A stretch of DNA of 64,000 nucleotides from Bradyrhizobium nivariense (GTDB taxonomy: Bacteria; Pseudomonadota; Alphaproteobacteria; Rhizobiales; Xanthobacteraceae), in contig NZ_JARVWW010000017.1 in assembly GCF_029846715.1 (NCBI RefSeq), forward strand, positions 116,464 to 180,463, in the 5' to 3' direction. Below are positions 37,087 through 46,452 of this stretch, piece by piece (the first letter of the stretch is position 1; every line of letters starts with the position of its first letter). Under the pieces are notes generated by a model. The model did no database searches and had not been told where the DNA came from. It was given only the letters and a program-made list of their open reading frames with translations. A program made the position numbers and the translations under genes.

Positions 37087-37680
37087 TTATTTCCAGTCTA
37101 TCAACGGATGAGCCTCGTCGGATGGCGCACGCAAACTGGCGTTTCCGCTGTCGGCTTTGCCATTGAGTGTGAGCGAAAGGTTCAGATTGTTGCGCAACAT
37201 CTCGTTGTCTGGCTCCGTTGCAAGTGCACGTTGATACAGCGCTTGTGCCTCAGAGTGGCGTCCCTCGGTGTCGAGGACCACGGCTTTCGCGTTCAGTGCA
37301 CGCAGATCACCGGGTGTGGCAATCAAAACGCTCTCCAGTATCTGAAGCGCCTCATCCGCGTGCTTTCGCGCCAGTAAGGCCCGCGCAAGAGGGATCGCAA
37401 CATCAACGTTGCCGGGCCGTTGGCTCAAAGCAGCGCGCAGAGTGTCCTCACCAGCATCCTGGTAAAATGCGTGCGCAACGCGCTCCCGCACGGCAGGATC
37501 GACATCCTTGGTAGCTAATAACTCTGGTCCTGGCGCCTCCGCTACTCCAACAGCTGATTTATTCAAGCTAGTGCAACCGCCGACCAGCAGAACAGCGAGC
37601 ACTGCCAGGAGCCTAGAGCACGAGCCCGCGCCAACGGAGCGCTGCTGCTGCCCTGCTTGTGGTTGTCTCATCAGGTCCAT
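37087..37680 (-). CDS. TPR lipoprotein of the secretion locus (TadD-like, y4yS type)
   Basis: 197 residues. An N-terminal signal ends in the lipobox LLVGGC, so the protein is probably a lipoprotein. Residues of about 60-160 contain tetratricopeptide-like helices (NVDVAIPLARALLARKHADEALQIL and AVVLDTEGRHSEAQALYQRAL). It is the last gene of the nopC-nopA-rhcD-rhcV run, 24 bases after rhcV, matching y4yS in rhizobial loci. TadD-type pilotins help place secretins, so a role with RhcC1/RhcC2 is possible. Confidence 0.75.
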   Translation of the reverse strand: MDLMRQPQAGQQQRSVGAGSCSRLLAVLAVLLVGGCTSLNKSAVGVAEAPGPELLATKDVDPAVRERVAHAFYQDAGEDTLRAALSQRPGNVDVAIPLARALLARKHADEALQILESVLIATPGDLRALNAKAVVLDTEGRHSEAQALYQRALATEPDNEMLRNNLNLSLTLNGKADSGNASLRAPSDEAHPLIDWK

Positions 37681-37704
37681 CCCACGATCAACTGCTGTGC
37701 TCCA

Positions 37705-39792
37705 TCAACCGGCCGCGGCGACCGGGCCGCGACGGTCCGCTGACGGAACCGTCTCCTTGGTTTCCGTGAGTGTGACGGATCCAACGGGCTGGATCGTGAA
37801 ATCGGAGGCGAGGTCCTGGTAGGACAGAACAGGTAGATCAATACTGTTGCGGGTGAGAAAACCGCGGACGAAACGCCGGATATCCATTGAACCCAGAATG
37901 ACCGGCCGGCTCTGACCCGATGCGATGCTTGCATGGATCCGACGGAATTGGGAAAGCAGCTCCTCGGTTTGCGAATCCTCTAAAACGAGGTAGGGGCCAA
38001 CAGCGGTATCACGCAGCGCACCACGCACGATCTCCTCAGTTTCCCGCTCGATGATAAAGGCGGCCACCACACGGTGGGCATTGGCATAGCGATGGCAGAT
38101 CTGCCGCCTCAGACCGGAGCGAACATATTCGGTGAGCAGCACGACACTTTTCTCGCGTTCGCTCCATTCGGCCAGCGTCTCCAGCACCAGGCGGGTGTTG
38201 CGAATGGGGATGCCCTCGTCCAGTAAGCGGCGCAGGACGTCGGCGATCCGGGGAACCGGCGTCGTGCGTAGCACCTCCTTCACCAGATCAGCGTACTCCT
38301 GCTCCATCTGGTTGAGCAATTGACGCGTCTCCTGAATGCCCAGCAAGCGCTGTGCGTACCGTGTCAATGTCGAATGGACGCGTAAGCCGACGAGTTCGCT
38401 CGGATTATGATACCCTATTCCGGCGGCTTTGAGAGCCGGCGCATGCTCTTGTTCGATCCAGATCCGGTTTGTGTCCGGCTCCTGCCGAAACGGGATACCG
38501 CTCAATTCAATGTTCGCCACGTCATCGTTAAGCATGAGCTGCGCCGGATCAACGAAATCCGCTTCAACTGGGACTCCTTCGACATCCACCCTAAATTCCG
38601 ATTCGGCCAAGCGCTGATCGAGTTGGGCGGGGATGCGTGGAATGGTGATGCCAAGATCGGCTGAGACCAGCGCCGAAACGCGTCCGATGCATTGCTCGAG
38701 CTCCCCTTTGTCGATTGCATGTGTCAGATTGGGCGCGAGGAATAGCGTGATCGGCAGTGCCTCCGTAGGGACGGTTTGCTTCTCGGCTTGTGCGTCCGTT
38801 TTGGCGGCTATCGTCCCGCTGTGCACACCAACCTTGAAATAGCTCGCGCCGGCAAAGAATGCGGCCAGGATAACAAATGGAGGCAGGGGGAAACCGGGCA
38901 CGAGTCCCATCACAAGCAACACGCAGGCGGCCAGCCGTAGTGCTTGTGTGCTCGCTGTAAGTTGGTTGACGATATCGGCACCGAGTTTGAGCCTGGTGGG
39001 CCCGTTGACGCGGGTGACGATAGTTGCGGCTGTGATCGACAGCAGGAGTGCCGGAATTTGCGAGATTAGCGCATCACCTATGGTCAGCAGCGTATATTGA
39101 TGCAGCGCCTCATCGAGCGACATTCCCCTGGAAAGCAGGCCGATGCTGATCCCACCTAGCATATTGATGCAGATGACTATCAGCCCGGCGATGGCGTCGC
39201 CCTTGACGAATTTCATAGCGCCGTCCATCGCGCCGTGAAGCTGGCTTTCTTGCTCAAGCACGGCGCGCCGGCTGCGGGCTTCGTGCTGATCGATGTGGCC
39301 GTTGCGCAGCTCCGCGTCGATCGCCATCTGCTTGCCGGGCAGCGCATCGAGTGTGAAGCGCGCCGACACCTCTGCGACTCGTTCGGCGCCCTTGGCGAGA
39401 ACCATGAACTGCACCATCGTCACAATTAGGAATATGACAATTCCGACGGCGATGTTGCCCGATATGACGAAGTCGCCGAAAGTGTGAATGATGCTACCGG
39501 CATCGCCCTCAGCTAGAATCAGCCGCGTCGTTGCGACAGTAAGCGCCAGACGAAAGACGGTAGAGATAAGGATCACGCCCGGCAAGGACGAAAAGTCGAC
39601 TGGCGTGTTGAGATGCAGGGCGACCATCAGTAGCAATATGGCCAAGCCAAGGTTGAAGCCGATCAGCGTGTCGATCGCTACGATCGGGATCGGTATGATC
39701 ATCAGGGCGATCGCCAGAAGCAGAACCAACGCGACCATCAAGTCCGGATGGGCCGGCGCGCGCGCAATAAGGTTGCGTAGGACGTTGGCCAT
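37705..39792 (-). CDS. rhcV: RhcV (SctV) export gate protein
   Basis: 695 residues. The N-terminal 330 residues have seven to eight membrane segments and the FHIPEP-family motif (FDRSTVFRLALTVATTRLIL-like VFRLALTVATTRLIL). The C-terminal half is the cytosolic nonameric ring domain (PAQLDQRLAESEFRVDVEGV and beyond). SctV receives effector-chaperone complexes at the base of the injectisome in the inner membrane. It lies in the minus-strand operon that starts with nopC. Length is normal. Confidence 0.95.
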   Translation of the reverse strand: MANVLRNLIARAPAHPDLMVALVLLLAIALMIIPIPIVAIDTLIGFNLGLAILLLMVALHLNTPVDFSSLPGVILISTVFRLALTVATTRLILAEGDAGSIIHTFGDFVISGNIAVGIVIFLIVTMVQFMVLAKGAERVAEVSARFTLDALPGKQMAIDAELRNGHIDQHEARSRRAVLEQESQLHGAMDGAMKFVKGDAIAGLIVICINMLGGISIGLLSRGMSLDEALHQYTLLTIGDALISQIPALLLSITAATIVTRVNGPTRLKLGADIVNQLTASTQALRLAACVLLVMGLVPGFPLPPFVILAAFFAGASYFKVGVHSGTIAAKTDAQAEKQTVPTEALPITLFLAPNLTHAIDKGELEQCIGRVSALVSADLGITIPRIPAQLDQRLAESEFRVDVEGVPVEADFVDPAQLMLNDDVANIELSGIPFRQEPDTNRIWIEQEHAPALKAAGIGYHNPSELVGLRVHSTLTRYAQRLLGIQETRQLLNQMEQEYADLVKEVLRTTPVPRIADVLRRLLDEGIPIRNTRLVLETLAEWSEREKSVVLLTEYVRSGLRRQICHRYANAHRVVAAFIIERETEEIVRGALRDTAVGPYLVLEDSQTEELLSQFRRIHASIASGQSRPVILGSMDIRRFVRGFLTRNSIDLPVLSYQDLASDFTIQPVGSVTLTETKETVPSADRRGPVAAAG

Positions 39793-39801
39793 GAGCAGCC
39801 C

Positions 39802-40230
39802 CTATTGTTGTTCGAACCGAGTTGCGCTGCCCCGCAACGAAACATAGCGTGCAAAGGTGGCCCGCGCCTCAGCAATGCGGCCACTCTTGCGCAGGGCGTG
39901 ACTGCGCAAGAGCATCAGAGGCAGGCGCGAAGACGGCTGGCCGTCAAAAGTGTCCAGCCTATCCAATACCGTCAGTGCTTCATGGCCGCTCCCCTCTGAG
40001 ACCAGAGCGTAGGCCAGAATGCGCAGCAGGTCGACGTTCTGAGAGCGCTCGTGAGCTACGAATCGCAGCAGAGCCAAGCTTTCTGCGCTGTTCCCGCAAG
40101 CAAGATGGACATAGGAAAGCGCGCAGAGCAACTCAAGCTCCTGTTCAGAGATCAGCGGCACCTCACGGTCTTTGGACACGTTTGGTAGTGGAATGCGCGT
40201 GAGGTGTTGCCCTCGGTCAACCTCGGCCAT
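39802..40230 (-). CDS. TPR-containing small protein of the secretion locus
   Basis: 142 residues with TPR-like helical repeats (LLCALSYVHLACGNSAESLALLRF, LLRILAYALVSEGSGHEALTVL and LLRSHALRKSGRIAEARATF). No signal peptide. Its size, TPR fold and position between rhcD and rhcV resemble SctG-type chaperones for needle or pilus subunits, but I cannot prove this. It begins 9 bases upstream of rhcV and probably is co-translated. Confidence 0.7.
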   Translation of the reverse strand: MAEVDRGQHLTRIPLPNVSKDREVPLISEQELELLCALSYVHLACGNSAESLALLRFVAHERSQNVDLLRILAYALVSEGSGHEALTVLDRLDTFDGQPSSRLPLMLLRSHALRKSGRIAEARATFARYVSLRGSATRFEQQ

Positions 40231-40232
40231 TG

Positions 40233-40772
40233 CTAGCCTTTGATTAAGCCGTTCTGATTCTGCCGGAGCAGAACTAGCCGCCGCAGCTCCTGCTGCAGCA
40301 CACCGATCCCTTCACGTGACACCGAATCCTCTGGCGCCGCCGACAGCGCAACCGCCAGAGTTTCGAGAAGAAGGCCATGTTTATCTGCACGCAGGACGTC
40401 CCAATGACGTAAGCGAGGTGTGACGAACGAGAGCAGGTTGCCTGCGAGATTGGGGCCATTTAACCGAGCCAGTTCTGGACATGGCGCGGTCTCACCTACT
40501 TGGCCGCGCGTCCTGTTGAAATTGACGCGCGAGACTGGATTGACAGAGTCAAGCTCCACCGCGGCCTCGATTGTGGCCCCAACCGGCAGATCCTGCGACG
40601 GCCTATCCCGAAAAGTTGGCGCGTGCCTCTTGCCGTCATCTACTTGCGCCGCCTCGATCTCGATGCCATCGGCTTGAGAGATGGTCGGCTGAGCGGCAGG
40701 CGTATGATCGCCGAGATCGATCCTCTGAAAAGAGGTGCCAAGCTCTACAGAATGCCGGCGCAGCCTAGTCAT
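40233..40772 (-). CDS. Unknown protein of the secretion operon
   Basis: 179 residues, ATG with AAGGAA 8 bases upstream. It is polar at the N-terminus and has a hydrophobic-helical C-terminus (LLLETLAVALSAAPEDSVSREGIGVLQQEL). It has no recognised domain. Position between rhcD and the TPR gene is conserved in rhizobial loci with a small gene here, so it may be a secretion component or chaperone. It ends 2 bases before the TPR gene. Confidence 0.5.
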   Translation of the reverse strand: MTRLRRHSVELGTSFQRIDLGDHTPAAQPTISQADGIEIEAAQVDDGKRHAPTFRDRPSQDLPVGATIEAAVELDSVNPVSRVNFNRTRGQVGETAPCPELARLNGPNLAGNLLSFVTPRLRHWDVLRADKHGLLLETLAVALSAAPEDSVSREGIGVLQQELRRLVLLRQNQNGLIKG

Positions 40773-40804
40773 GATAAATTCCTTCTTACCTGCAAGGTGA
40801 AACT

Positions 40805-41698
40805 CTAGTAGGGGAGGGCAGCAAGCCGGCCATTCCGGCTCAGCAGCACGCGTCCCTCCTCGATCCGATCAACGGTCCATCCATTATTCAACAGCGCGCC
40901 CAAGAAGTACTTTTGATCGCCAATGACGAGATAAGGATCCTTTCCGCGCCATACAGCCTGAACGGCAATTGCGGAGGGCATCTTCTCCTGCTTGACCGCG
41001 ACTGTGTTGAGGAGCGTATAAGCGCCACCACTATGGTGGTCGAACCGTTGCTGGACGTCCTGCCATTTTGCAACAGAGGCGGGCGTAATGGTGCCGTGAA
41101 CGGTGACAACATCCGGGCCAGAACCGACTTTGATGTCGAGAAGACCAGCTCTATCAACCTCCTCTTGCAGCCGTTCGGCAGCTGCATCGGTCGTCAGAGC
41201 ATCAGGAGCGCTGACCGCTGGTTTGGGCGCAACTTCTACGGCCGGGGGCGAATCGGTGCTGAGGGCCGCAGCGGTGTCGGTGCGGACGAAAAGAGTTGAG
41301 ACTGTGCTGATCGCCACAGAGCTTATGAGGACAATCGCAAGTGCGGCAATCGATACACGCCAGCCGTCGAGAGAGCCAGCTTGTTTGCAACCTTCCATCG
41401 ACCAGCGAATGGACATTGCGCCCGCATGAATAACGGCTGGGAGAGCAACAACAACGCGCTCGTTTGAGGAAATCGTCTCGTGACCTTCGACGCGGATTTG
41501 ACTGGCTAGGGCCTCGATCTCAATCGAATCGCAATGTGGGGTGATGCGAAGGTGTTGCCGTTCGAGACCTTGTTCGATGAAGACGAAATCGGCATCGAAG
41601 CCACTGCCAATAATGCTCGATCCAGACCCTGCCTTGCCAGTCAGCCCGGAATAAAGTCCTGATAGCACTTCGAAATGCGGGCAGTCCGGTTCATGCAC
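40805..41698 (-). CDS. RhcD (SctD) inner-membrane ring protein
   Basis: 297 residues from a GTG at 41698; AAGGAGG lies 6 bases upstream, and the length equals that of NGR234 y4yQ. The N-terminal 100 residues look FHA-like (SSIIGSGFDADFVFIEQGLERQHLRI). A single membrane helix (about residues 135-155) follows, then periplasmic ring-building domains with a BON-like region (VDRAGLLDIKVGSGPDVVTVHGTITP). SctD forms the outer inner-membrane ring around SctJ. An upstream ATG at 41749 sits within a palindromic repeat and is less likely. Confidence 0.85.
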   Translation of the reverse strand: MHEPDCPHFEVLSGLYSGLTGKAGSGSSIIGSGFDADFVFIEQGLERQHLRITPHCDSIEIEALASQIRVEGHETISSNERVVVALPAVIHAGAMSIRWSMEGCKQAGSLDGWRVSIAALAIVLISSVAISTVSTLFVRTDTAAALSTDSPPAVEVAPKPAVSAPDALTTDAAAERLQEEVDRAGLLDIKVGSGPDVVTVHGTITPASVAKWQDVQQRFDHHSGGAYTLLNTVAVKQEKMPSAIAVQAVWRGKDPYLVIGDQKYFLGALLNNGWTVDRIEEGRVLLSRNGRLAALPY

Positions 41699-41720
41699 AA
41701 TCGGCCTCCTTAACAGCGAG

Positions 41721-41764
41721 ACCAGCCGTACGGCAATGCCGTACGGCAATGCCGTACGGCTGGT
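41721..41764. repeat. Triple tandem palindrome between nopA and rhcD
   Basis: GCCGTACGGC, itself a perfect palindrome, occurs three times with a 13-base period at 41725-41734, 41738-41747 and 41751-41760, joined by AAT. The flanking ACCA and TGGT make the full 44-base block nearly symmetric. The transcript could fold into one long hairpin or three nested ones. Placed just upstream of the rhcD ribosome site and after nopA, it may stabilise nopA mRNA or reduce rhcD expression. Confidence 0.75.
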
Positions 41765-41825
41765 TTCGATTTCGCTGACTATTCACACCCGGAAAGTGGG
41801 GCGACGATGTCGTCCCACTTGTCCG

Positions 41826-42059
41826 TTACTGCACCCGCTCATCAGCCGCCTTCTTGATCGTCGAAAGCGACGTTGTAAGCGTGCGAAGCTGAACATCCCT
41901 CTCGGCCGCCTGGGTGCTAACGGCAGTCAGAGCGGCGAGCTGCTTGTCGAACGCTGCCTGTGCGGCGACCTGAGTCATCGCGTCAGATGCTCCAGCGAGA
42001 GCCGTACCAGCCGCGCCACCTGCGCTCGAGGTAGTAGCCGCACTTGTCTTGCCAGTCAT
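41826..42059 (-). CDS. nopA: NopA, needle/pilus subunit
   Basis: 77 residues, small, Ala- and Thr-rich, without Cys, with long amphipathic helix heptads (MTQVAAQAAFDKQLAALTAVS and RDVQLRTLTTSLSTIKKAADERVQ). This matches the size and build of the rhizobial pilus protein NopA. It lies between nopC and rhcD in the expected order. NopA is secreted and forms the extracellular pilus through which effectors pass. It was assigned on size, position and composition rather than a sequence match. Confidence 0.7.
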   Translation of the reverse strand: MTGKTSAATTSSAGGAAGTALAGASDAMTQVAAQAAFDKQLAALTAVSTQAAERDVQLRTLTTSLSTIKKAADERVQ

Positions 42060-42128
42060 ACTATTTCTCCCATTTGTCGAACATTGCCGCTTTAGCGGCT
42101 CCTATATCCTGACGCCGTAAGTCCAACA

Positions 42129-42434
42129 TCAGGAATCCTGCTCTGTCTCGGCGATGGCTTCGTCGAAGCTCGCTGACGCATTACTTACAAGTTGGATACC
42201 GACGGACCCGAGAGCAGCGGTGAACGCTTGCTGCAAACGCGCATCCTGCGAGTTATCGTCCGGACTGGACGCGCCATTTACAGGGCAGGTAGTACCAGAC
42301 GATCGGCAATCATCATGCGCACGTGGCGCACCATCATCCTCATGCGTGCCGGGCGTGTGCGAGCCGTTTTTGTTGCCTCGGGCCGCACGGAGATCGGTAT
42401 CAACGTGCACAGCGGCGCTTGACGGAATGCGCAT
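42129..42434 (-). CDS. nopC: NopC, secreted effector
   Basis: 101 residues, the length reported for NopC in Sinorhizobium fredii. An ATG at 42434 is preceded by AGGAGA 7 bases upstream. The N-terminus is polar and disordered (Ser, Asp, His rich), as in secreted proteins, and the C-terminus (LQQAFTAALGSVGIQLV) is helical. It is first in the nopC-nopA-rhcD operon, whose tts box lies 60 bases upstream. Effector role is known for other rhizobia. Confidence 0.7.
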   Translation of the reverse strand: MRIPSSAAVHVDTDLRAARGNKNGSHTPGTHEDDGAPRAHDDCRSSGTTCPVNGASSPDDNSQDARLQQAFTAALGSVGIQLVSNASASFDEAIAETEQDS

Positions 42435-42493
42435 CGCGTTCTCCTATCTTAAATTCGATCATGCCGATGAAGGCAATCTCCACTATCGTCATT

Positions 42494-42525
42494 GTGCCAG
42501 CGTTAGCTTTCGATAACCTGACGAG
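42494..42525 (-). promoter_or_regulatory. tts box upstream of nopC
   Basis: On the minus strand the block reads CTCGTCAGGTTATCGAAAGC followed by TAACGCTGGCAC, matching the tts consensus GTCAGnTTnTCGnAAGCT with its 3' extension. It lies about 60 bases before the nopC start. TtsI is expected to bind here and activate nopC-nopA-rhcD-rhcV. Confidence 0.85.
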
Positions 42526-43351
42526 ACTTGGAGAATGCAATAAGTCGATAGGAATTCGTCTCCTTTGGCGTTCCGGATCAACAATCGTATCTTAGCAGTG
42601 CGCTGGCGGACACTCGCGACCAGATAACTTGTGAAGGAAAGCCATGCTTTCCGGGTAGCGATCGATCCCGCGCTCTGTTTCTTCATAAGGTAGAGCTTCA
42701 ACGAGCGGACCCGCAGCACCGGGACCGAAGAAGCCAACGTGCTGAGACCGAGGCGCTGGAATAGCTCGCCTGCGACACGTCACTTCTTTGGCGATTGCTT
42801 CTCCTCGGGCGGCGGTGATGCCTCGATCCCATCAGATACGACCCTAAGGTATTCAGTGCTCAGACGAGCCGGCCGCGAACAGCGATCCCTCAGCCCTGCT
42901 ACGCCTTAGGGCGATGCGGTCAATCCCACTTCGCAGCGCGGGCGGACGCCTACGCCTCGCGCGGCGGCGCTCGGCGCCTCCCAGCTCTGCACTAGCGGCC
43001 TAATGTGCCCTCGGTCTCACATTTGTAAGCCTGCTATTCTCGTCGATGTCGATCCGGCTTTCTCGTGGGAGATAAAGCGTCGATAACTTCGGCCTGTCCG
43101 ATTGGAGCCAGATGCCGGCCTATGCAACTTTCGCAGCCGCGAAATGAAACTGAGGCTGATCGTGTATCGGACCTTCTGCCCACATCGTGGGCCGAAGTTC
43201 GACACGACAAAGTGTCTGCGTGCGGGCGGCGGGTTCGAACGTGGAGGCAAAGCTTGCGGGACCTACTGATCGGTAGGTGGTGGCCGGCCAATCGGAGGGC
43301 CCACAAGTGCGCATAGCTTACAGCACGGTCTGAGGCGGCGCGTCGTTCCAA
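42526..43351. other. Space between the nopC operon and nopX
   Basis: No convincing gene. Frames of 60-105 codons on both strands lack family features. One stretch near 42785-42880 on the minus strand looks like the last 30 residues of a lost coding sequence ending in EEKQSPKK, but no start is visible. Confidence 0.4.
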
Positions 43352-45118
43352 CTAGCTGTTGGCGCCGACAGCTTGCATGCGCTCGGACTCAATGCGTTCC
43401 TTCAGCTGGTTCAAGTAATTTTCCGCGTGCGACTGTGCGATCGAAACCGGCAGATTGATGCCAGCCGTCGCGGCTTCTTGAATTGCCTGCTTCATTAAGC
43501 CTTCGCGCATGGCTAGCTTGACCTCGGGGCCGCCGAGGCAGCCAACCGCCTGCGACGCAAGACTGATGCCCGCTTCTTCCAACGCTAGCTTGATGTTGCC
43601 ACCGGTAATGGCAGTGTGAAGAAGATTTGCTGCTTGCGCCTCGCTCTCGAGCACCATTGACGCGAGATCGGCCAATTCGCCAAGGCCCGGAATAAAGCCG
43701 AGTAAACCAACTCCGGTTGCAGCCCAGTCGAGCACCTTCGAGCCAACCTTGAGCACGTCGTCAACGACATGCATGAAAGCGCCGCCGTTTTTCTTAGGAG
43801 ACTTGATGTCGGGCTGATCAGCGACGCCCATCATCATGTCCGCGGCAGCGGACTGCTCGCCGGCCGTTTGGGCGACATGCGTCTTCAATTGATGCGCGGT
43901 GCGGTTCGCAGTCGACATGTTGTTGAAGAAGTGGGTGAAGTCGTTATTGCTGATATTGCCGGAATCGACCGTATGGCCCCCGCCGAAGTCGAAGAACTGA
44001 TGGTGGGTTTTGTAGCCTGTGATCGAATTATTCATTAACCCGAACAACAGCGGATCCGAGAGCAGTTGGGAGGCAGCCTGTCGCACGTCGGGGGCTAGAC
44101 TGTTGTCATCGGCCATGCTCGCTAGCTTGTCCCGAGTCAGGTCGCCCTTCCCGAAGAAAGCGCTTTGATTTGTATTGATCGTGTCCAGCGTATCCAGCTC
44201 GGTTTGCGTGAGAGTCATCGATGATGACGCAACCTGCAGGAAGTCCTCTTTGTGGACCTTATCTATCGAGCCACCGTACAACTGTTTCCATTCATCGGGG
44301 TAGCTGAGAAAGTATTGAGCGGCCGCGAGAACCTGCGGCGGGCTTTTTCCGGCTTTTGCCTCGCCATCGACAATCTGCTTAAAATCGGCGAGGCTGAGGT
44401 TCTTGGGCAGACTGTCGGAATACCGATAGAGCTCGCGCAATGCACCACTCTCGGTCATATTTGACGGCTGGCCGTCTCCGGTGCCGTCGGATGGAATGTA
44501 GTTTTGCTGGTAGCTGTGCGCCTGCTGCTCTTGGAATGTGGCAACCTGTGCGTGATGGTGTGAAAAGTCCGAGAGATCACCCGCCTTGATCTTTCCGCCG
44601 CAGCGGCCGTCGCCTTGCGAGCCTATTGCATAGAAGAGCTCAGGATCCTGCTGCAATGCCCCGATCGCCGTCTTCAGATCGGGCGGCGTGGAGGGATCGT
44701 TGGCCAAATCTGAAAGGGACTCCCAATCGAGCGGGCATTTGTCTTTGTGACGGTTCAGCACCGACACAATCTGCAACTCGGCGTTGGTCAAGGTGCCGCC
44801 GTTCCACGTGATCCTTGAGCTGGGTACAGGCGCCGTTGCAACACTGGCGCTCGCAACAGAGGATGACTCGGTGGTCTGCGCAGGTGCGTCCAATGCAACG
44901 GTGAGAGTCGGAGGCAGGATATGCAGCGCCTCCTGCACGAGTTCCTCCGTCAGTTGCTGGTCGGAATCTGGCGGCTCCGAATGATCGCCTATCGCGTCCT
45001 CCAACGAGTAGCTGGCCAGCACCGCCTCGAAGCTTGAATGCTCCGGCAGCGACGAGAGCCCCGGAGCAAGCCCGGACAAAGCCGCGGTTGGATTGGCATT
45101 TAGCAATAGGTTGTTCAC
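43352..45118 (-). CDS. nopX: NopX translocon protein
   Basis: 588 residues. The N-terminus is a Ser/Ala-rich secretion-type segment. The middle (ELFYAIGSQGDGRCGGKIKAGDLSDF and ALRELYRYSDSLPKNLSLADF) and the C-terminal hydrophobic helices (VLDWAATGVGLLGFIPGLGELADL) match NopX/NolX and HrpF of plant pathogens. NopX is secreted and inserts in the plant membrane as the translocon. Its own tts box lies about 200 bases upstream. It is a single gene transcribed opposite to nopB. Confidence 0.92.
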   Translation of the reverse strand: MNNLLLNANPTAALSGLAPGLSSLPEHSSFEAVLASYSLEDAIGDHSEPPDSDQQLTEELVQEALHILPPTLTVALDAPAQTTESSSVASASVATAPVPSSRITWNGGTLTNAELQIVSVLNRHKDKCPLDWESLSDLANDPSTPPDLKTAIGALQQDPELFYAIGSQGDGRCGGKIKAGDLSDFSHHHAQVATFQEQQAHSYQQNYIPSDGTGDGQPSNMTESGALRELYRYSDSLPKNLSLADFKQIVDGEAKAGKSPPQVLAAAQYFLSYPDEWKQLYGGSIDKVHKEDFLQVASSSMTLTQTELDTLDTINTNQSAFFGKGDLTRDKLASMADDNSLAPDVRQAASQLLSDPLLFGLMNNSITGYKTHHQFFDFGGGHTVDSGNISNNDFTHFFNNMSTANRTAHQLKTHVAQTAGEQSAAADMMMGVADQPDIKSPKKNGGAFMHVVDDVLKVGSKVLDWAATGVGLLGFIPGLGELADLASMVLESEAQAANLLHTAITGGNIKLALEEAGISLASQAVGCLGGPEVKLAMREGLMKQAIQEAATAGINLPVSIAQSHAENYLNQLKERIESERMQAVGANS

Positions 45119-45674
45119 TGATATACATCCTTGGTGTGAGATTGCGCCACAAGTTGATCATGTGGCGCAGCCGAGTGCGTGACACAACGAGCAAGAAGCA
45201 ATGCTACGCGGAGCTCAACGGCTCCTGTCAGGTGCGTCCGGTTGCTCAGTGCGTGCCAGCCCTCAGTTCCGTAACTAATCTATCGGCGCATCGCCGGCTA
45301 GATTTTCACGCTCCTATGGTACAAGGGATTAGCTGTCGAGAAGCTGACGGTCCGCAAGAACTCGGGATGAGTCATGAAAGACGCCCTTCCGAAAGCTGTA
45401 GTGCATTCTCAAGACATGTTTGGCGCTAGCTTCTTGCGTTCGACCGCGTTCCAATTAACTACTCGGGTCCGCCTCGGCTTCGTGCGTCCGTGGACTGACC
45501 TGTACGTCGATCGCGACGCTCCGCGGAATCCCGGTCCAGCCAGTCGCATTCAAGCTGGCAGCATTGCCTCTCGAAAGCTGATAGCGCGCACACAGAGACC
45601 GCCTTGAGTTGCTGTAAGCCACTCGCTGCATCAACTCATCTCCGGGCTGGACCAGCCGCGTGAACCGCGCTGTG
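45119..45674. other. Space between nopX and rhcC1
   Basis: It holds the nopX tts box at 45318-45350 and a weaker tts-like sequence near 45560-45580 (minus strand ATCAGCTTTCGAGAG). No gene is supported. Confidence 0.4.
45318..45350 (-). promoter_or_regulatory. tts box upstream of nopX
   Basis: The minus strand reads CCGTCAGCTTCTCGACAGCT then AATCCCTTGTACC, close to the tts consensus GTCAGCTTnTCGAAAGCT (one mismatch in the second half). It is about 200 bases before the nopX start and oriented towards it. Confidence 0.85.
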
Positions 45675-46421
45675 TTAATGCGACGCCTCGGGCAAAAGAG
45701 GGCTCTCCGGTCGTCCATCACGAATGACCATGCTCGACGACCCCCGAAACAACATCAAAACCGATTGCTGCGGCGGCCTTTCGACAATCGTAGGGTTTCG
45801 CTGCGCCTGTGCCTCCGCCAGCAGGCTTTTGAGCGTTTGGTCCACAAGCGCGATAAACCGAGGCGGACCAGAAACGAAGACTGGGCCATCTCCTGCTGCA
45901 GGTCTCACAAAATAGCGCTCATCCGAGATGTTGAGAGCATCGAGCGCGGCCTTGAATGCTTCGAAGGTGATTGGAGTCAGGACGAGCAAGCGGCTTTGCG
46001 CCTCGTGCGCATCAGACACATAAAGCACCAGTCCATCGTAGTACCATTGAAGATTGTAGAGCTTGCTTAAGCGTTCGAGGAATTCTCCCGGCGCGAGATC
46101 CGGCATTCGCCCGCGAATCCGCCCCTTTACCTCGGTGCTAACATTGATTCGGATATTTAAATTGTTGCCAAACTCCTGCAGTGCAGCAGCAAGGTCCTGG
46201 TCCAGAACCGTGTAGCTATAAGGTGCCGATGGCAGCGGCAGGGGAGCGCCGAGCGCTCTAACGAGCCCCAGGAGAATAAAAGCTCCGACATATAGGAGGT
46301 TCTTCAAAATGTACAGGCTCCTGGCTCTGATGAGCACTCCTAGTATTCTTCCGCTAGCGAACAAGCACCGAAATTCGTCACAAAGATGGAGGCCGAGAAT
46401 TCGTCCCAAATGCGAGGCCAA
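45675..46421 (-). CDS. rhcC1: RhcC1, N-terminal part of the outer-membrane secretin
   Basis: Up to 248 residues. A signal-like hydrophobic stretch (LLYVGAFILLGLVRALGAPL) is followed by an SctC N0 domain (YTVLDQDLAAALQEFGNNLNI and GEFLERLSKLYNLQWYYDG) and an N1 domain (PIVERPPQQSVL-like end). In many rhizobia the secretin is split into RhcC1 and RhcC2; this is RhcC1. The start is uncertain: no ATG has a good ribosome site, so coordinates give the longest frame. It lies divergent from nopB. Confidence 0.83.
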   Translation of the reverse strand: MASHLGRILGLHLCDEFRCLFASGRILGVLIRARSLYILKNLLYVGAFILLGLVRALGAPLPLPSAPYSYTVLDQDLAAALQEFGNNLNIRINVSTEVKGRIRGRMPDLAPGEFLERLSKLYNLQWYYDGLVLYVSDAHEAQSRLLVLTPITFEAFKAALDALNISDERYFVRPAAGDGPVFVSGPPRFIALVDQTLKSLLAEAQAQRNPTIVERPPQQSVLMLFRGSSSMVIRDGRPESPLLPEASH

Positions 46422-46452
46422 GCGTGATCTTTAGATGACTGTGCTCCTGATA

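Noticed and set aside
42592..43351. Minus-strand frames of 63-105 codons between nopC and nopX
   Set aside because: Arg/Ser-rich composition typical of shadow frames in GC-rich DNA; no start context.
45560..45580. Fourth tts-like box (minus strand)
   Set aside because: One base is missing in the core and no gene starts nearby other than nopX, which has a better box.
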